Source of the DNA: Halopseudomonas phragmitis
Lineage (GTDB): Bacteria; Pseudomonadota; Gammaproteobacteria; Pseudomonadales; Pseudomonadaceae
Length of the DNA: 64,000 bases
NCBI RefSeq assembly: GCF_002056295.1
Contig: NZ_CP020100.1
Span: 829,501 to 893,500, forward strand
Reading direction: 5' to 3'
Position 1 is the stretch's first letter. Each line of letters starts with the position of its first letter. Positions 36,701 to 44,264 of the stretch are shown in pieces. Both the position numbers and the translations under genes were made by a program. The notes under the pieces were generated by a model that did not search any database, was not told the origin of the DNA, and saw only the letters and a list, made by a program, of their open reading frames with translations.

Positions 36701-36797
36701 GATCATGTTTGGTCTGGGCTTCGCCACCGTGTTGACCCTGGTGGTATTGCCGATGCTCTACAGCCTGTTCTTGCGTATTGCCATTCCCCGGGCCTGA
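33738..36797 (+). CDS. RND efflux transporter permease
   Basis: Inner-membrane proton-driven pump of 1019 residues with the AcrB-type layout: TM1, large periplasmic loop, TM2-6, TM7, second loop, TM8-12. The TM4 motif reads GMLVDNAIVIVEG, so the acidic pair of AcrB (Asp-Asp) is Asp402-Asn403 here. The TM10 lysine is present in GMLVKNGIVLVDE. Such a pair occurs in a distinct RND subgroup and need not mean loss of function. The start at 33738 (TAATG overlap) gives the normal N-terminus; an in-frame start 24 bases earlier is inside the adaptor gene. Confidence 0.9.
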   Translation: MDIAGYFIQRRVTSWLVALILGFGGLVAFLGLGRLEDPAFTLKMAMVVTPYPGASPQQVEEEVTYPLENAIQQLPYIDKITSISSAGLSQITIEVQSQYGPNDLPQIWDEMRRRINDLRPFLPPGVDEPRIRDDFGDVYGIFLMLSGDGYSYRELRDFADYLRRELVLVKGVGKVSLAGLPQEEVYVEISRARMTSLGISPLRLQQVLSNQNVVSDAGRMLVGSESIRLHPTGEFEDISELERLIISEPGSAQRVYLGDIATLRRGFSEQPDNLYRAQGERALGLGVSFAAHVNVVDVGQAVSQRLAELDSQRPAGMRIEQFYNQADEVQGSVRGFVLNFVMAVVIVIGVLLLFMGLRSGLLIGLVLALTVLGTFIFMKLLGIELQRISLGALVIALGMLVDNAIVIVEGILVGRQRGQSTLEAARSIVRQTKLPLLGATAIAIIAFAPIGLSEDATGEYCLSLFQVLLISLLLSWVTAITLTPFFASLFFKDGQPLSGGDSQEPYQGIIFSSYRRLLGFALHHRVAVSALLVVLLVVSVAGFGKVRQSFFPPSNTPMFFIDLWLPKGSDIRYTEEVVSEIDRHVLAQEGVTSVTSTIGQGALRFILTYFPQRQYSNFAQILVRTEDREQIEPLIAKLDQHLREHYPDVQAKLKQLMLGPGSDSKIEARFTGADPQVLRRIGAEAAAIIRADAVSSAVMHDWRERTKLVRPQFAEARAREIGVDKSDLDALLKMNFSGMTVGLYRDGTRLLPIVARTPDDERLNAATLNDLQVWSSARATYVPIEQVVSGFVTSWEDPLIMRLDRKRTLTVQADPSILSGQTAAQLFQRLRPQIEAIELPPGYSLEWGGEYESSRDARRAVFGSLPLGYLVMFLITILLFDSFKRATVIWLTVPLAIIGVTFGFLLTGIPFGFMALLGFLSLSGMLVKNGIVLVDEIRLQLDSGKAAYEALVDASISRVRPVSMAALTTILGMAPLLTDAFFQSMAVVIMFGLGFATVLTLVVLPMLYSLFLRIAIPRA

Positions 36798-36805
36798 GCC
36801 CGGGG
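36786..36805. terminator. GC hairpin at the RND/DUF190 junction
   Basis: Perfect 8-bp stem CCCCGGGC / GCCCGGGG with loop CTGA, overlapping the stop codon of the RND gene. The DUF190 gene converges four bases beyond. There is no T-tract, so it may act as an mRNA end-stabiliser or weak terminator. Confidence 0.45.
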
Positions 36806-36809
36806 CGGT

Positions 36810-37142
36810 TCAGGCGTCACGGGCCACGCGCTTGCCAACATGCCCTAGCTCAGCCGGGGTCTTGACGTAGAACAGGTCAAAATCCTCCTGATCCAGCCGC
36901 TGAAACAGCCGCGCGCACTCGTCTTCGGTCGCAGCGATACGCACCACCAGCGGCTGCTGGGCGTGCTCGAAGAAACGCGCCGAGCGCAGCTCACCACTGT
37001 GCCCGAAACCTTCCAGCGCGGCTGACAGCGTTGCGCCACGCAGCTCCAGCTCCCGAGCCAGGCCAATCAGCCAGTGGCCCAATGGCTGGCCGCGGTGCTG
37101 ACGATCCTGTTGGGTATAGAAACTGATCAGATAACCGTTCAT
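36810..37142 (-). CDS. DUF190 domain protein
   Basis: A 110-residue cytoplasmic protein of the DUF190 family, which has a PII-like fold. The N-terminus GYLISFYTQQDRQHRGQPLGHWLI and the segment LRGATLSAALEGFGHSGELRSARFFEHAQQPLVV are typical. DUF190 genes are often paired with crcB, as here, where ATG at 37142 overlaps the crcB stop by one base. A regulatory role on the fluoride channel is suggested by this pairing but not demonstrated. Longer upstream in-frame starts fall inside crcB and are not credible. Confidence 0.85.
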   Translation of the reverse strand: MNGYLISFYTQQDRQHRGQPLGHWLIGLARELELRGATLSAALEGFGHSGELRSARFFEHAQQPLVVRIAATEDECARLFQRLDQEDFDLFYVKTPAELGHVGKRVARDA

Positions 37143-37540
37143 TACAGACCTCCTCCCATTTGCCCCTGAAGAAGCTGCATGCTGTAGAACCCGACCGCCA
37201 GCATCAGCAGCGAGCCCGTGACATGCAGGGCAATCGCTCCCAGCGCCATCAGCCCCCGACCATCCTGCAACAGCGCAAAGGTTTCGGCGGAGAAGGTCGA
37301 AAAGGTGGTCAGCCCGCCACAGAAACCGGTAATCAGCAGCAGCCGCCACTCCGGGCTGAGAGAGGGCATGTTGGCCAGCAGCGCAATGCCCAGTCCGGCG
37401 ATATAGCTACCAATAAGATTAGCAGTCAGGGTGCCCAGTGGAATGGCTGGAAACAATGTATTGAGCTTGAGCCCCAGCCACCAGCGGAAACTGGCACCGA
37501 CCGAGGCGCCCAGGGCGATAGCCAGCAAGGATTTCAACAT
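37142..37540 (-). CDS. crcB: Fluoride channel CrcB/Fluc
   Basis: A 132-residue four-helix membrane protein that exports fluoride as a dual-topology dimer. The family motif [15 protein letters not shown] (about 72-86), with the phenylalanine-box and sodium-site residues, is intact, as is the N-terminal [17 protein letters not shown] site precedes the start. I looked for a fluoride riboswitch in the short leader and did not find its conserved elements. It is co-transcribed with the DUF190 gene. Confidence 0.93.
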   Translation of the reverse strand: MLKSLLAIALGASVGASFRWWLGLKLNTLFPAIPLGTLTANLIGSYIAGLGIALLANMPSLSPEWRLLLITGFCGGLTTFSTFSAETFALLQDGRGLMALGAIALHVTGSLLMLAVGFYSMQLLQGQMGGGL

Positions 37541-37603
37541 GGGGCACCCTCCCTAGGTTAGTTGCGGGCTACGTTAACAGCCTGGTTGCTATTGGCAAAG
37601 CCG

Positions 37604-38524
37604 TCACTGTGTGCAGGCCGGGATGAAGTCACTGTCACCGAAACGCTCCCCGAGAAAGTCCAGCAGCGTGCGGACCGAGGGCAGCAAGCCACGGCGACTG
37701 GGAAATACGGCATGAATGATGCCACCCCGTGGACGCCAGTCCGGCAGCACCGCCTGCAAACGCCCGGCCTGTAAATCATGCCCGGCAACCAGCAGCGGCA
37801 ATTGCACAATCCCCACGCCATCCAGCGCCGCCTGGCGCAGCAGGCCCATGTCGTCGCTGACCAGTCTGGGCCGGTGGGTTATCTGGCAATCATGGCCGCT
37901 GACATGTTCCAGGCACCAGAGATGCTCCTTGTAGGGCCGCTCCCAGTCCAGGCTGGGTAGCCGCTGCAAATGCTCGGGGCTCTCCAGAATGCCGGTTTCG
38001 GCCAGCAGGCCCGGTGCAGCCACCAGTTGCTGCGGACTTTGGGCCAGCACTTTCATCGTCAGATCGCTGTCTTCCAAGGGAGGAAAACGGACCCGCAGGG
38101 CGATGTCCAGCCCTTCATGCACAACATCAACCCGCCGGTTGCTGGCCTCTATCTGCAACTCGATCTGCGGGTAGAGACGCATGAACTCGGACAGCATGGG
38201 CGCCACCCGAAACTGCAGCAACGCCGTTGGACAGCTCAGGCGCACCAACCCCCGCGGCTCGGCATGGGCCCGGTCGATCAACTCCTGGGCCGCCTCGGCC
38301 TCGGTCAACATGGCCTTGCAATGGCGGTAGTACTCCTGTCCCAGCTCAGTCACGCTGAAACGTCGACTGGAGCGGTTGATCAGCCGGGCATTGAGCCGTT
38401 CTTCCAGTTGCGCGATACGCCGGCTCAGCCGGGATTTGGGCATGCCCAGCGCCCGCCCGGCGGCAGAGAAGCCCGAGTATTCGACTACCTGAACATAGAA
38501 ATAGAGGTCGTTGAGATCCTGCAT
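37604..38524 (-). CDS. LysR family transcriptional regulator
   Basis: A 306-residue LysR protein. The N-terminal winged helix (1-60) shows FVQVVEYSGFSAAGRALGMPKSRLSRRIAQLEERL, of the AaeR/PA-type subgroup with an SRRIAQLE recognition helix. The rest is the effector-binding domain. It is divergent from ycaC and pirin across 132 bases that include a candidate operator at 38545-38560. LysR-isochorismatase-pirin groups are common in proteobacteria, which supports local control. Confidence 0.9.
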   Translation of the reverse strand: MQDLNDLYFYVQVVEYSGFSAAGRALGMPKSRLSRRIAQLEERLNARLINRSSRRFSVTELGQEYYRHCKAMLTEAEAAQELIDRAHAEPRGLVRLSCPTALLQFRVAPMLSEFMRLYPQIELQIEASNRRVDVVHEGLDIALRVRFPPLEDSDLTMKVLAQSPQQLVAAPGLLAETGILESPEHLQRLPSLDWERPYKEHLWCLEHVSGHDCQITHRPRLVSDDMGLLRQAALDGVGIVQLPLLVAGHDLQAGRLQAVLPDWRPRGGIIHAVFPSRRGLLPSVRTLLDFLGERFGDSDFIPACTQ

Positions 38525-38544
38525 AGCATCGTCCTGCGAGTAGA

Positions 38545-38560
38545 ACGATGAGTATCGTTT
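38545..38560. promoter_or_regulatory. Candidate LysR operator
   Basis: Inverted repeat AACGAT-GAGT-ATCGTT lying 20-36 bases before the LysR start and about 100 bases before ycaC. A further CATCGT half-site occurs at 38528-38533, close to the LysR start. The position and dyad suit a LysR site, but the T-N11-A fit is only approximate. Confidence 0.45.
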
Positions 38561-38656
38561 ATAGAGGCTATTTCTTCCACCGTTCCATGTCTAGGCTTGA
38601 ACAACCCGTTGCCTGCGCGCGATGGGCAAACTCAGCAAACTCGACAGGAGAATCCC

Positions 38657-39277
38657 ATGGCCTTCACCTACAACCGCCTGGACAAGAACAACGCCGCTGT
38701 CCTGCTGGTCGACCATCAGGCCGGCCTGCTGTCTCTGGTCCGCGATTTCAGCCCGGATGATTTCAAAAACAATGTACTGGCCCTGGCCGATATCGCCAAG
38801 TTCTTCGGTCTGCCAACCATTCTGACCACCAGTTTCGAAGACGGGCCGAACGGCCCCATGGTGCCCGAGCTCAAGGCCATGTTCCCGGACGCCCCGTACT
38901 TCGCTCGGCCAGGCCAGATCAATGCCTGGGACAACGAAGAGTTTCTGGCCGCGGTCAAGGCCACCGGCAAGAAGCAGTTGATCATTGCCGGGGTAGTGAC
39001 CGAGGTATGTGTGGCATTTCCGGTACTGTCCGCGCTGGAAGCGGGCTACGAGGTGTTCGTCTGTACCGATGCCTCCGGCACCTTCAATCAGACTACTCGT
39101 GAGGCATCCTGGAGCCGTATGGAGCAGGCTGGCGCGCAACTGATGACCTGGTTTGCCATCGGCTGCGAGCTGCATCGTGACTGGCGCAATGATGTCGAAG
39201 GATTTGGCGGCCTGCTGGCCGGACATTTGCCGCAATACGCCAATCTGATCCAGAGCTACAGCGTGCAGAAAGGCTGA
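38657..39277 (+). CDS. ycaC: YcaC-type isochorismatase-family hydrolase
   Basis: A 206-residue cysteine hydrolase closely resembling E. coli YcaC along its length (for example RLDKNNAAVLLVDHQAGLL and ATGKKQLIIAGVVTEVCV). Asp19, Arg84 and nucleophile Cys118 occupy the catalytic positions. The physiological substrate of YcaC is not established. The start at 38657 follows AGGAG; an upstream in-frame codon at 38597 adds an unsupported leader. It is followed by the pirin gene in the same direction. Confidence 0.9.
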   Translation: MAFTYNRLDKNNAAVLLVDHQAGLLSLVRDFSPDDFKNNVLALADIAKFFGLPTILTTSFEDGPNGPMVPELKAMFPDAPYFARPGQINAWDNEEFLAAVKATGKKQLIIAGVVTEVCVAFPVLSALEAGYEVFVCTDASGTFNQTTREASWSRMEQAGAQLMTWFAIGCELHRDWRNDVEGFGGLLAGHLPQYANLIQSYSVQKG

Positions 39278-39291
39278 CCAACTCACTACAT

Positions 39292-39311
39292 GCTTTAATA
39301 GAGTTAGTGAG
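39292..39311 (+). other. Inverted repeat between ycaC and pirin genes
   Basis: Arms CTCACTA and TAGTGAG, seven bases each and six apart, end 22 bases before the pirin GTG start. There is no T-run. It may be a hairpin modulating pirin expression, or an operator. Confidence 0.35.
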
Positions 39312-39333
39312 AGCCTGAAAAAAGGGGGTAGTT

Positions 39334-40287
39334 GTGAGCAATCACGAATCCGACTGCCAGTTATCCGATTCACGCGACTGCCCGTCTGCCGCCGAGATTC
39401 CGGAGGTTGAACTGATCAGTGCGCGCACCGCCGAAATTGGCGGCAGCCTGCCGGTCAGCCGGGTACTGCCGACGCGCCAGCGCCGGCTGATCGGGGCCTG
39501 GTGCTTTCTCGATCATGCCGGGCCGGCGCACTTTGGCCCGGATGAGGGCATGCACGTTGGTGCCCATCCGCATACCTGCCTGCAGACCTTTACCTGGATG
39601 ATCGAAGGTGAGGTGCTGCACCGTGACAGCCTGGGCAATGAACAGGTGATCCGGCCGGGGCAGGTCAATCTGATGAGTGCCGGGCGCGGTATCGTGCATA
39701 CCGAAGACTCCCTGCCTGACAGCGGGGTATTACATGCTGCGCAGTTGTGGATCGCCCTGCCCGAGGCGCTGGCCGACAGTGACCCGGCCTTTGAGCACTA
39801 TCCGAACCTGCCATGCTGGGAGGAGCAAGGCTGTGAGCTGACCCTGCTGGTGGGCGAACTGCTGGGCCGGCAATCACCGGTGCGGGTACACACCCCGCTG
39901 TTTGCCGCCGACCTGGCCAGCGTCAGCGCCTGCCAGGTGATTCTGCCGATCCGCGAGGATTTCGAGTATGGTCTGCTGGTACTCGAAGGCGAGGCCTGGA
40001 TTGGCCATGAAAACGTGGAGGTCAATGAGCTGGCCTATCTGGGGCCCGGTCACAGTGGCATGCAACTGCATCTGTCGATGCATAGCCGGGCGCTGCTGGT
40101 CGGCGGCGCGCCCTTTGGCGAAGACATCCTGATGTGGTGGAACTTCGTAGGTCACAGCAAGGACTACATCATCCAGGCTCAGCATGATTGGGAAAGCGGA
40201 CAAGCTCGCTTTGGCGAGGTGCCGGGCAGCGACGGCCAGCACCTGACTGCCCCCAAACTGCCATGGAAGAACAACGGTCCGGACTGA
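39334..40287 (+). CDS. Pirin family protein
   Basis: A 317-residue bicupin. The N-terminal cupin keeps the pirin metal ligands His78 and His80 (HPHTCLQ), His122 and Glu124 (VHTED). Some bacterial pirins have quercetinase activity, others are regulators. The C-terminal cupin segment with GGAPFGEDILMWWNFVG is typical. The start is GTG at 39334 behind a GGGGG-rich site. The stop abuts, without a gap, the stop of the convergent pxpC gene. Confidence 0.9.
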   Translation: MSNHESDCQLSDSRDCPSAAEIPEVELISARTAEIGGSLPVSRVLPTRQRRLIGAWCFLDHAGPAHFGPDEGMHVGAHPHTCLQTFTWMIEGEVLHRDSLGNEQVIRPGQVNLMSAGRGIVHTEDSLPDSGVLHAAQLWIALPEALADSDPAFEHYPNLPCWEEQGCELTLLVGELLGRQSPVRVHTPLFAADLASVSACQVILPIREDFEYGLLVLEGEAWIGHENVEVNELAYLGPGHSGMQLHLSMHSRALLVGGAPFGEDILMWWNFVGHSKDYIIQAQHDWESGQARFGEVPGSDGQHLTAPKLPWKNNGPD

Positions 40288-41244
40288 TCAGCCGCGGTGA
40301 ACCGGCGGGTAGTGATCGTTGCGCCCGTCGATCAGTTCCAGCCAGTGCAGATAGCGTTCGCGGGCCTGACTGTGACTGCTGATGCGCAGCCTGACCGGTT
40401 CGCCAACGCCACACTGGGCCAGCCGGGCGACCGCTACCGGGCTCAGGGCGCCCAGCCGTGGGTAGCCGCCGATGGTCTGCCGGTCGTTGAGCAGGATGAT
40501 CGGCTGGCCATCGGGCGGCACCTGGATCGCACCCAGCGCAATCCCTTCGGACACCAACGCCTCACCCTGGTAATGCAGCACCGGGCCCTGCAAGCGCACC
40601 CCCATGCGATCAGCCCGGGCATCCACCCGCCACACCTGATTGAACGCCTGGAACAAACTGACTCCGCTGAACCGGGCAATCTGGGCACCCGGCACCAGCT
40701 CCAGCTGGGCCGGGCGGCGAAGATCCGGACGCAGTTGCTCCGGCAGACTCACCGGCTTCGGTCTTCGGGCCGCAGCATCCAGTTGATCACCTGTCTGCAG
40801 AGCGGCACCGTTACCCTGCAGGCCACCCAACCGGTCCCGTACCACGGTCGCGCAGGAGCCCAGAACCTGCGGCGCACGGAAGCCATCGGGGGCCGCCAGA
40901 TAGGCGCGCACACCATACAGCGGAGTGTTGAAGACCAGCCGCTGGCCGGCCTTGACGGCAAAGCTGCACCAAGGGGCCAGTGGCTGATCGTCCAGCCGGG
41001 CTTGCAGATCGGCTCCGGTCAGCGCCAGGGTGGTATCCTGCTCACAGCGCAGCGTCAGTCCGCCAAGCGGGATTTCCAGAACCGGGCAGTCGGCGCTGTT
41101 GCCCAGCAGGTGATTGGCCAGTCCGGCACTGATCCAGTCCAGTGCTCCGCCCTGGGTCACCCCCAGATGGCGCACACCGAAGCGGCCGTGATCCTGAAGC
41201 TGGGCCAGGCCCAGGGTCTGCTCCACCCGCAGGCTCATGGGCAT
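40288..41244 (-). CDS. pxpC: 5-oxoprolinase subunit C
   Basis: A 318-residue protein (KipA/biotin-dependent carboxyltransferase-like fold) forming the ATP-dependent 5-oxoprolinase with PxpA and PxpB, which opens pyroglutamate to glutamate. Family segments are DHGRFGVRHLGVTQGGALDW near the N-terminus, LTGADLQA, and LLNDRQTIGGYPRLG near the C-terminus. The start at 41244 overlaps the pxpB end by ten bases. Gene order pxpA-pxpB-pxpC is conserved. Confidence 0.93.
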   Translation of the reverse strand: MPMSLRVEQTLGLAQLQDHGRFGVRHLGVTQGGALDWISAGLANHLLGNSADCPVLEIPLGGLTLRCEQDTTLALTGADLQARLDDQPLAPWCSFAVKAGQRLVFNTPLYGVRAYLAAPDGFRAPQVLGSCATVVRDRLGGLQGNGAALQTGDQLDAAARRPKPVSLPEQLRPDLRRPAQLELVPGAQIARFSGVSLFQAFNQVWRVDARADRMGVRLQGPVLHYQGEALVSEGIALGAIQVPPDGQPIILLNDRQTIGGYPRLGALSPVAVARLAQCGVGEPVRLRISSHSQARERYLHWLELIDGRNDHYPPVHRG

Positions 41245-41939
41245 TCCTCCAGCGGGCTGTCATCGCCACCCAGACGCAGAAACTCGCCATGACTGATCGC
41301 CACGAAGCGCACCCGGTCGCCAGGTTGCAGCAGGCTGTAACCCTGATATTTGGGATCGAACAGCGCCACCGGGGTACGCCCGAGCAGGTTCCAGCCGCCG
41401 GGCGACTCCAGCGGATAGATCGCGGTCTGGCGTTCGGCAATCCCGACGCTGCCGGCAGCCACCCGCCGGCGCGGGGTGGCCAGCCGCGGCGCCATCAGTT
41501 GTGGCTCGACCAGACCCAAATAGGCAAAGCCGGGAGCAAAACCCAGGGCGAACACGCTGTAGTCACGGCTGCAGTGGCGCAGAATCAGCTCATTCGGGCT
41601 CAGGCCACTGTGCCGGGCCAGCGGCTCCAGGTCAGGGCCAACACTGGGGTGATACCAGACCGGCAGTTCATGGCGTTGGCCGCCCAGATGTTCCAGCGGC
41701 TGCAGATCGGTCAGCGCCTGCTCGATCAACTCGCGGGCCTGCCACTCGTCCAAGGCCCGCACATCATAGTGCAGCATCAGGGTGGTGTAGGACGGTACCA
41801 GATCGACCAATAGCGCACCAAAGCTGTCGCGCAGCCGCTGAGCGGCGGCCAACAACCAGGGCATGTTGTGCTCGTCGATACGCTCGAACAATCGGATTAT
41901 CAGACTGTCGAGGCTGGCGGTCTCGACCTGCGGGTTCAT
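41235..41939 (-). CDS. pxpB: 5-oxoprolinase subunit B
   Basis: A 234-residue KipI-like subunit of 5-oxoprolinase. It has the segments [42 protein letters not shown] and [16 protein letters not shown] that mark this family. It is coupled to pxpA by a four-base overlap and to pxpC by ten bases. It acts in the cytoplasm in the enzyme complex. Confidence 0.93.
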   Translation of the reverse strand: MNPQVETASLDSLIIRLFERIDEHNMPWLLAAAQRLRDSFGALLVDLVPSYTTLMLHYDVRALDEWQARELIEQALTDLQPLEHLGGQRHELPVWYHPSVGPDLEPLARHSGLSPNELILRHCSRDYSVFALGFAPGFAYLGLVEPQLMAPRLATPRRRVAAGSVGIAERQTAIYPLESPGGWNLLGRTPVALFDPKYQGYSLLQPGDRVRFVAISHGEFLRLGGDDSPLEECP

Positions 41940-42688
41940 GACGGGTCCAGCGCCTCTAGCGCCTCACGGATGCGGCGGACCACTGCGACCGATTCGGGGT
42001 TGTCGCCGTGCACGCACAGCGAGTCGATCCGCAGGTGCAGGGCGCTGCCATCGCTGGCGATCAGCGGCTCGCCGCGGGCCAATGTCAGGGCCTGATCAAG
42101 GATCCGCTGCGGGTCATGGTGCACAGCACCTGGAAGTGTGCGGGGCAGCAGTTGGCCATTGGCATCGTAACCCCGGTCAGCGAACCCCTCCAGCCACAGC
42201 ACGATGCCATACTCCTGGGCCAGGGCCTCGGTCTGACGGTTGTCGGCCTGGCCCAGCAGCATCAGTGGCAGGCTGCGGTCATAGCGGGCAATGGTGCGGA
42301 TCACCGTGGCCAGCAAGTCGGGCTGGCGCATCATGTCGTTGTACAGTGCGCCGTGCGGCTTGATGTAGCTGACCCAGGTACCCTCGGCACGGCAGATCGC
42401 TTCCAGCGCGCCGATCTGGTACAGCAGCAGGTCTTCGACTTCCTGGGCACTGCAGGCCATTGAGCGGCGGCCAAAACCGACCAGATCCGGATAGGCCGGA
42501 TGAGCCCCGATACGCACCTCGTGTTCGACCGCCAGACGCACGGTGCGGCGCATGGTGCCAGGGTCGGAGGCATGGAAGCCACAGGCGATATTAGCGCAAT
42601 CGACCCAGGGCATGACCTGCTCGTCCAGGCCCATGCGCCAGGCACCGAAGCTTTCACCCATATCGCAATTGAGTAACGGGGTAGCCAT
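41936..42688 (-). CDS. pxpA: 5-oxoprolinase subunit A
   Basis: A 250-residue LamB/YcsF family protein. The signatures [41 protein letters not shown] and [12 protein letters not shown] are all present. It is the first gene of the leftward pxpABC operon, with a GAGG site before ATG at 42688. The upstream region carries a promoter-like segment nearly identical to that of the neighbouring solute-binding gene. Confidence 0.93.
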   Translation of the reverse strand: MATPLLNCDMGESFGAWRMGLDEQVMPWVDCANIACGFHASDPGTMRRTVRLAVEHEVRIGAHPAYPDLVGFGRRSMACSAQEVEDLLLYQIGALEAICRAEGTWVSYIKPHGALYNDMMRQPDLLATVIRTIARYDRSLPLMLLGQADNRQTEALAQEYGIVLWLEGFADRGYDANGQLLPRTLPGAVHHDPQRILDQALTLARGEPLIASDGSALHLRIDSLCVHGDNPESVAVVRRIREALEALDPS

Positions 42689-42710
42689 GGTGGACCTCGG
42701 AGTACAGCAT

Positions 42711-42740
42711 GTGTGCCCGACATTATCGCACGTCGGACGG
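42711..42740 (-). promoter_or_regulatory. pxpA promoter with duplicated core
   Basis: On the minus strand the core TGCGATAATGTC offers an extended -10 (GATAAT preceded by TGC), with a weak TTCGTG -35 at 17-base spacing. The same core with flanks recurs at 43711-43742 before the solute-binding-protein gene, at a similar distance from its start. On the plus strand CCGAC and GTCGG flank the core as an inverted repeat. Confidence 0.55.
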
Positions 42741-42776
42741 ACAACACGAACAGCCCTGCTGCGCAGGCGCGACCAA

Positions 42777-43682
42777 TCAAGGTAGAGCGGTAGGCTCACC
42801 GGCGCGCTGCAGATAGTAGGCGCGCAGTTCATCGGCGAACGCCTGGTAGGTTTCCTCCGGAACCCAGCGCTCATAAAGCGCCAGCAACGCATCAGGTTCG
42901 GCGGCAATCTGGCGCACGGCCAGGTCCAGCCGGGTGGCTATCGCCCGGCCCCAGTCGCTGCGGGTACAGTAGATGCCGGTTTCCACCAGTTCGCGATGCT
43001 CCTGAATCGGCAGGCTCAACAGCGGGGCCTGAACAGCCAGGCGTCGGGTAATAGCCCGGGTAACGGTGGCAAACTCGAAGGTGAAGTCCAGCCGCCCGTG
43101 ACTGACCATCAGCAACAGATTTTCACCGCTCAGGGCGCCGGTTACAGACTCCAGCCGCCCGACGGCCTGGGCTTCGCCGAACCAAGCGACAAGTGCTGGT
43201 GGGTAGGTGCGAAAACCTGATAGGCCACCGCGCAGATCGGTGTCGGCCAATAACCGGCTCAGCGACAGGCTGCCGTTCTCGAGCGGGAAGCGCTCGCGGT
43301 CGTCCTGGCGGATCACCGCCTGGATCGGCGTGCTGGCCATGAACGGGATGAAATAACCGATTTGATCGCTGTCAGCACGGCGCAGCAGCGGCATCGAGCA
43401 GAACGCCAGGCCCTGTTCCATGTCGTACTGCTGGCGCGGGCGGTTGGCCAGACGGTAACGTGGCTGCAGTTCCGGCAGCCGGGCCATCAGCAATTCCAGG
43501 GCTTCCATGGCAATACCGTCGCGCGGCTGGCCATCGACCAGATTGACCGCCCCGGGAATAGGCCAGAGGGCCCAGTCGAGTACCGCATCGGCCTCCTCGG
43601 CCTGGGTGCCGGCAACCACCCACATCAGCAGTGCCAAGATGATGGTCTTGTAAACAGGGAGCTTGAGACGCGGCATCGTCAT
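42777..43682 (-). CDS. Periplasmic solute-binding-like protein (SBP_bac_3 type)
   Basis: A 301-residue secreted protein with a signal peptide (hydrophobic stretch about 10-25, ending AGTQA). Its mature fold resembles amino-acid-type ABC substrate-binding proteins, but no ABC transporter genes are nearby. Such orphan proteins in Pseudomonas are usually annotated as hypothetical periplasmic binding proteins. ATG at 43682 is chosen; ATG at 43676, two codons later, is an alternative. Sharing a promoter core with pxpABC hints at joint expression, but no function can be assigned. Confidence 0.75.
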   Translation of the reverse strand: MTMPRLKLPVYKTIILALLMWVVAGTQAEEADAVLDWALWPIPGAVNLVDGQPRDGIAMEALELLMARLPELQPRYRLANRPRQQYDMEQGLAFCSMPLLRRADSDQIGYFIPFMASTPIQAVIRQDDRERFPLENGSLSLSRLLADTDLRGGLSGFRTYPPALVAWFGEAQAVGRLESVTGALSGENLLLMVSHGRLDFTFEFATVTRAITRRLAVQAPLLSLPIQEHRELVETGIYCTRSDWGRAIATRLDLAVRQIAAEPDALLALYERWVPEETYQAFADELRAYYLQRAGEPTALP

Positions 43683-43710
43683 TCCGACTACTGGATAGCT
43701 GCATACAACG

Positions 43711-43742
43711 GGTGCACCTGACATTATCGCACGCCGGGCGGG
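43711..43742 (-). promoter_or_regulatory. Second copy of the duplicated promoter core
   Basis: The segment around GCGTGCGATAATGTC matches the pxpA promoter copy almost base for base. A possible -35 is ACATTG, 17 bases upstream of GATAAT. It lies about 30-60 bases before the solute-binding-protein gene. Confidence 0.55.
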
Positions 43743-43806
43743 CCGCAATGTACAAACCGTGACACGCTGATTGGCGAACCGGCGTTGGCTTGCTAAATTT
43801 GCCAAC

Positions 43807-44187
43807 ATGCCCCTGAGCAAACAACAGCGCACCCATATCGCCCTGCTACTGTATCTGAGCATTCTGCTCAGCGGCTTTTCCTGTGCGCTCACCCACAGCG
43901 CCCATCTGGCACTGGGGTTGGCTCTGGGGCAGGTAGCGTTCTGTTCGCTGGGCGAGGGCCTGTCTGACGGCAGCCTGGTCGCCGATCCCATGCTCAAGGA
44001 GCACTCCGGCTCACCGAGCCTGCCCTTCAATTGCCCGCTATGCCAGCTCACGACCCTGAGCCTGACCCTGGTTCTGGCCTTGATCTGCCTGCTACGGCGG
44101 CGCCCGGCGCTGGTTCCGGCCTGGCCGCCGCTGCAGCCTCTGTCACCCCGCCAGGCCTGGCCGCCGGCCAATCCCCGAGCCCCCTAG
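43807..44187 (+). CDS. DUF2946 family protein
   Basis: A 126-residue protein with a hydrophobic N-terminal segment (about 10-35), a histidine/cysteine-containing middle and the DUF2946 hallmark FNCPLCQL (about 78-85) before a second hydrophobic segment. DUF2946 genes are often found next to TonB receptors and PepSY proteins, and sometimes copper genes, as here. ATG at 43807 is preferred to an in-frame TTG at 43771. The CPxC motif suggests metal binding. Function is unknown. Confidence 0.75.
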   Translation: MPLSKQQRTHIALLLYLSILLSGFSCALTHSAHLALGLALGQVAFCSLGEGLSDGSLVADPMLKEHSGSPSLPFNCPLCQLTTLSLTLVLALICLLRRRPALVPAWPPLQPLSPRQAWPPANPRAP

Positions 44188-44264
44188 TTTCGCCTGTTCC
44201 AACACCTTGATTGGCACCCGCAATGCGCGGGCGCCGCTCCGTGTCTGATACAGGATAACCATCA

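Noticed and set aside
37541-37603. Fluoride riboswitch before crcB.
   Set aside because: The conserved aptamer strings were not found in the leader on the coding strand.
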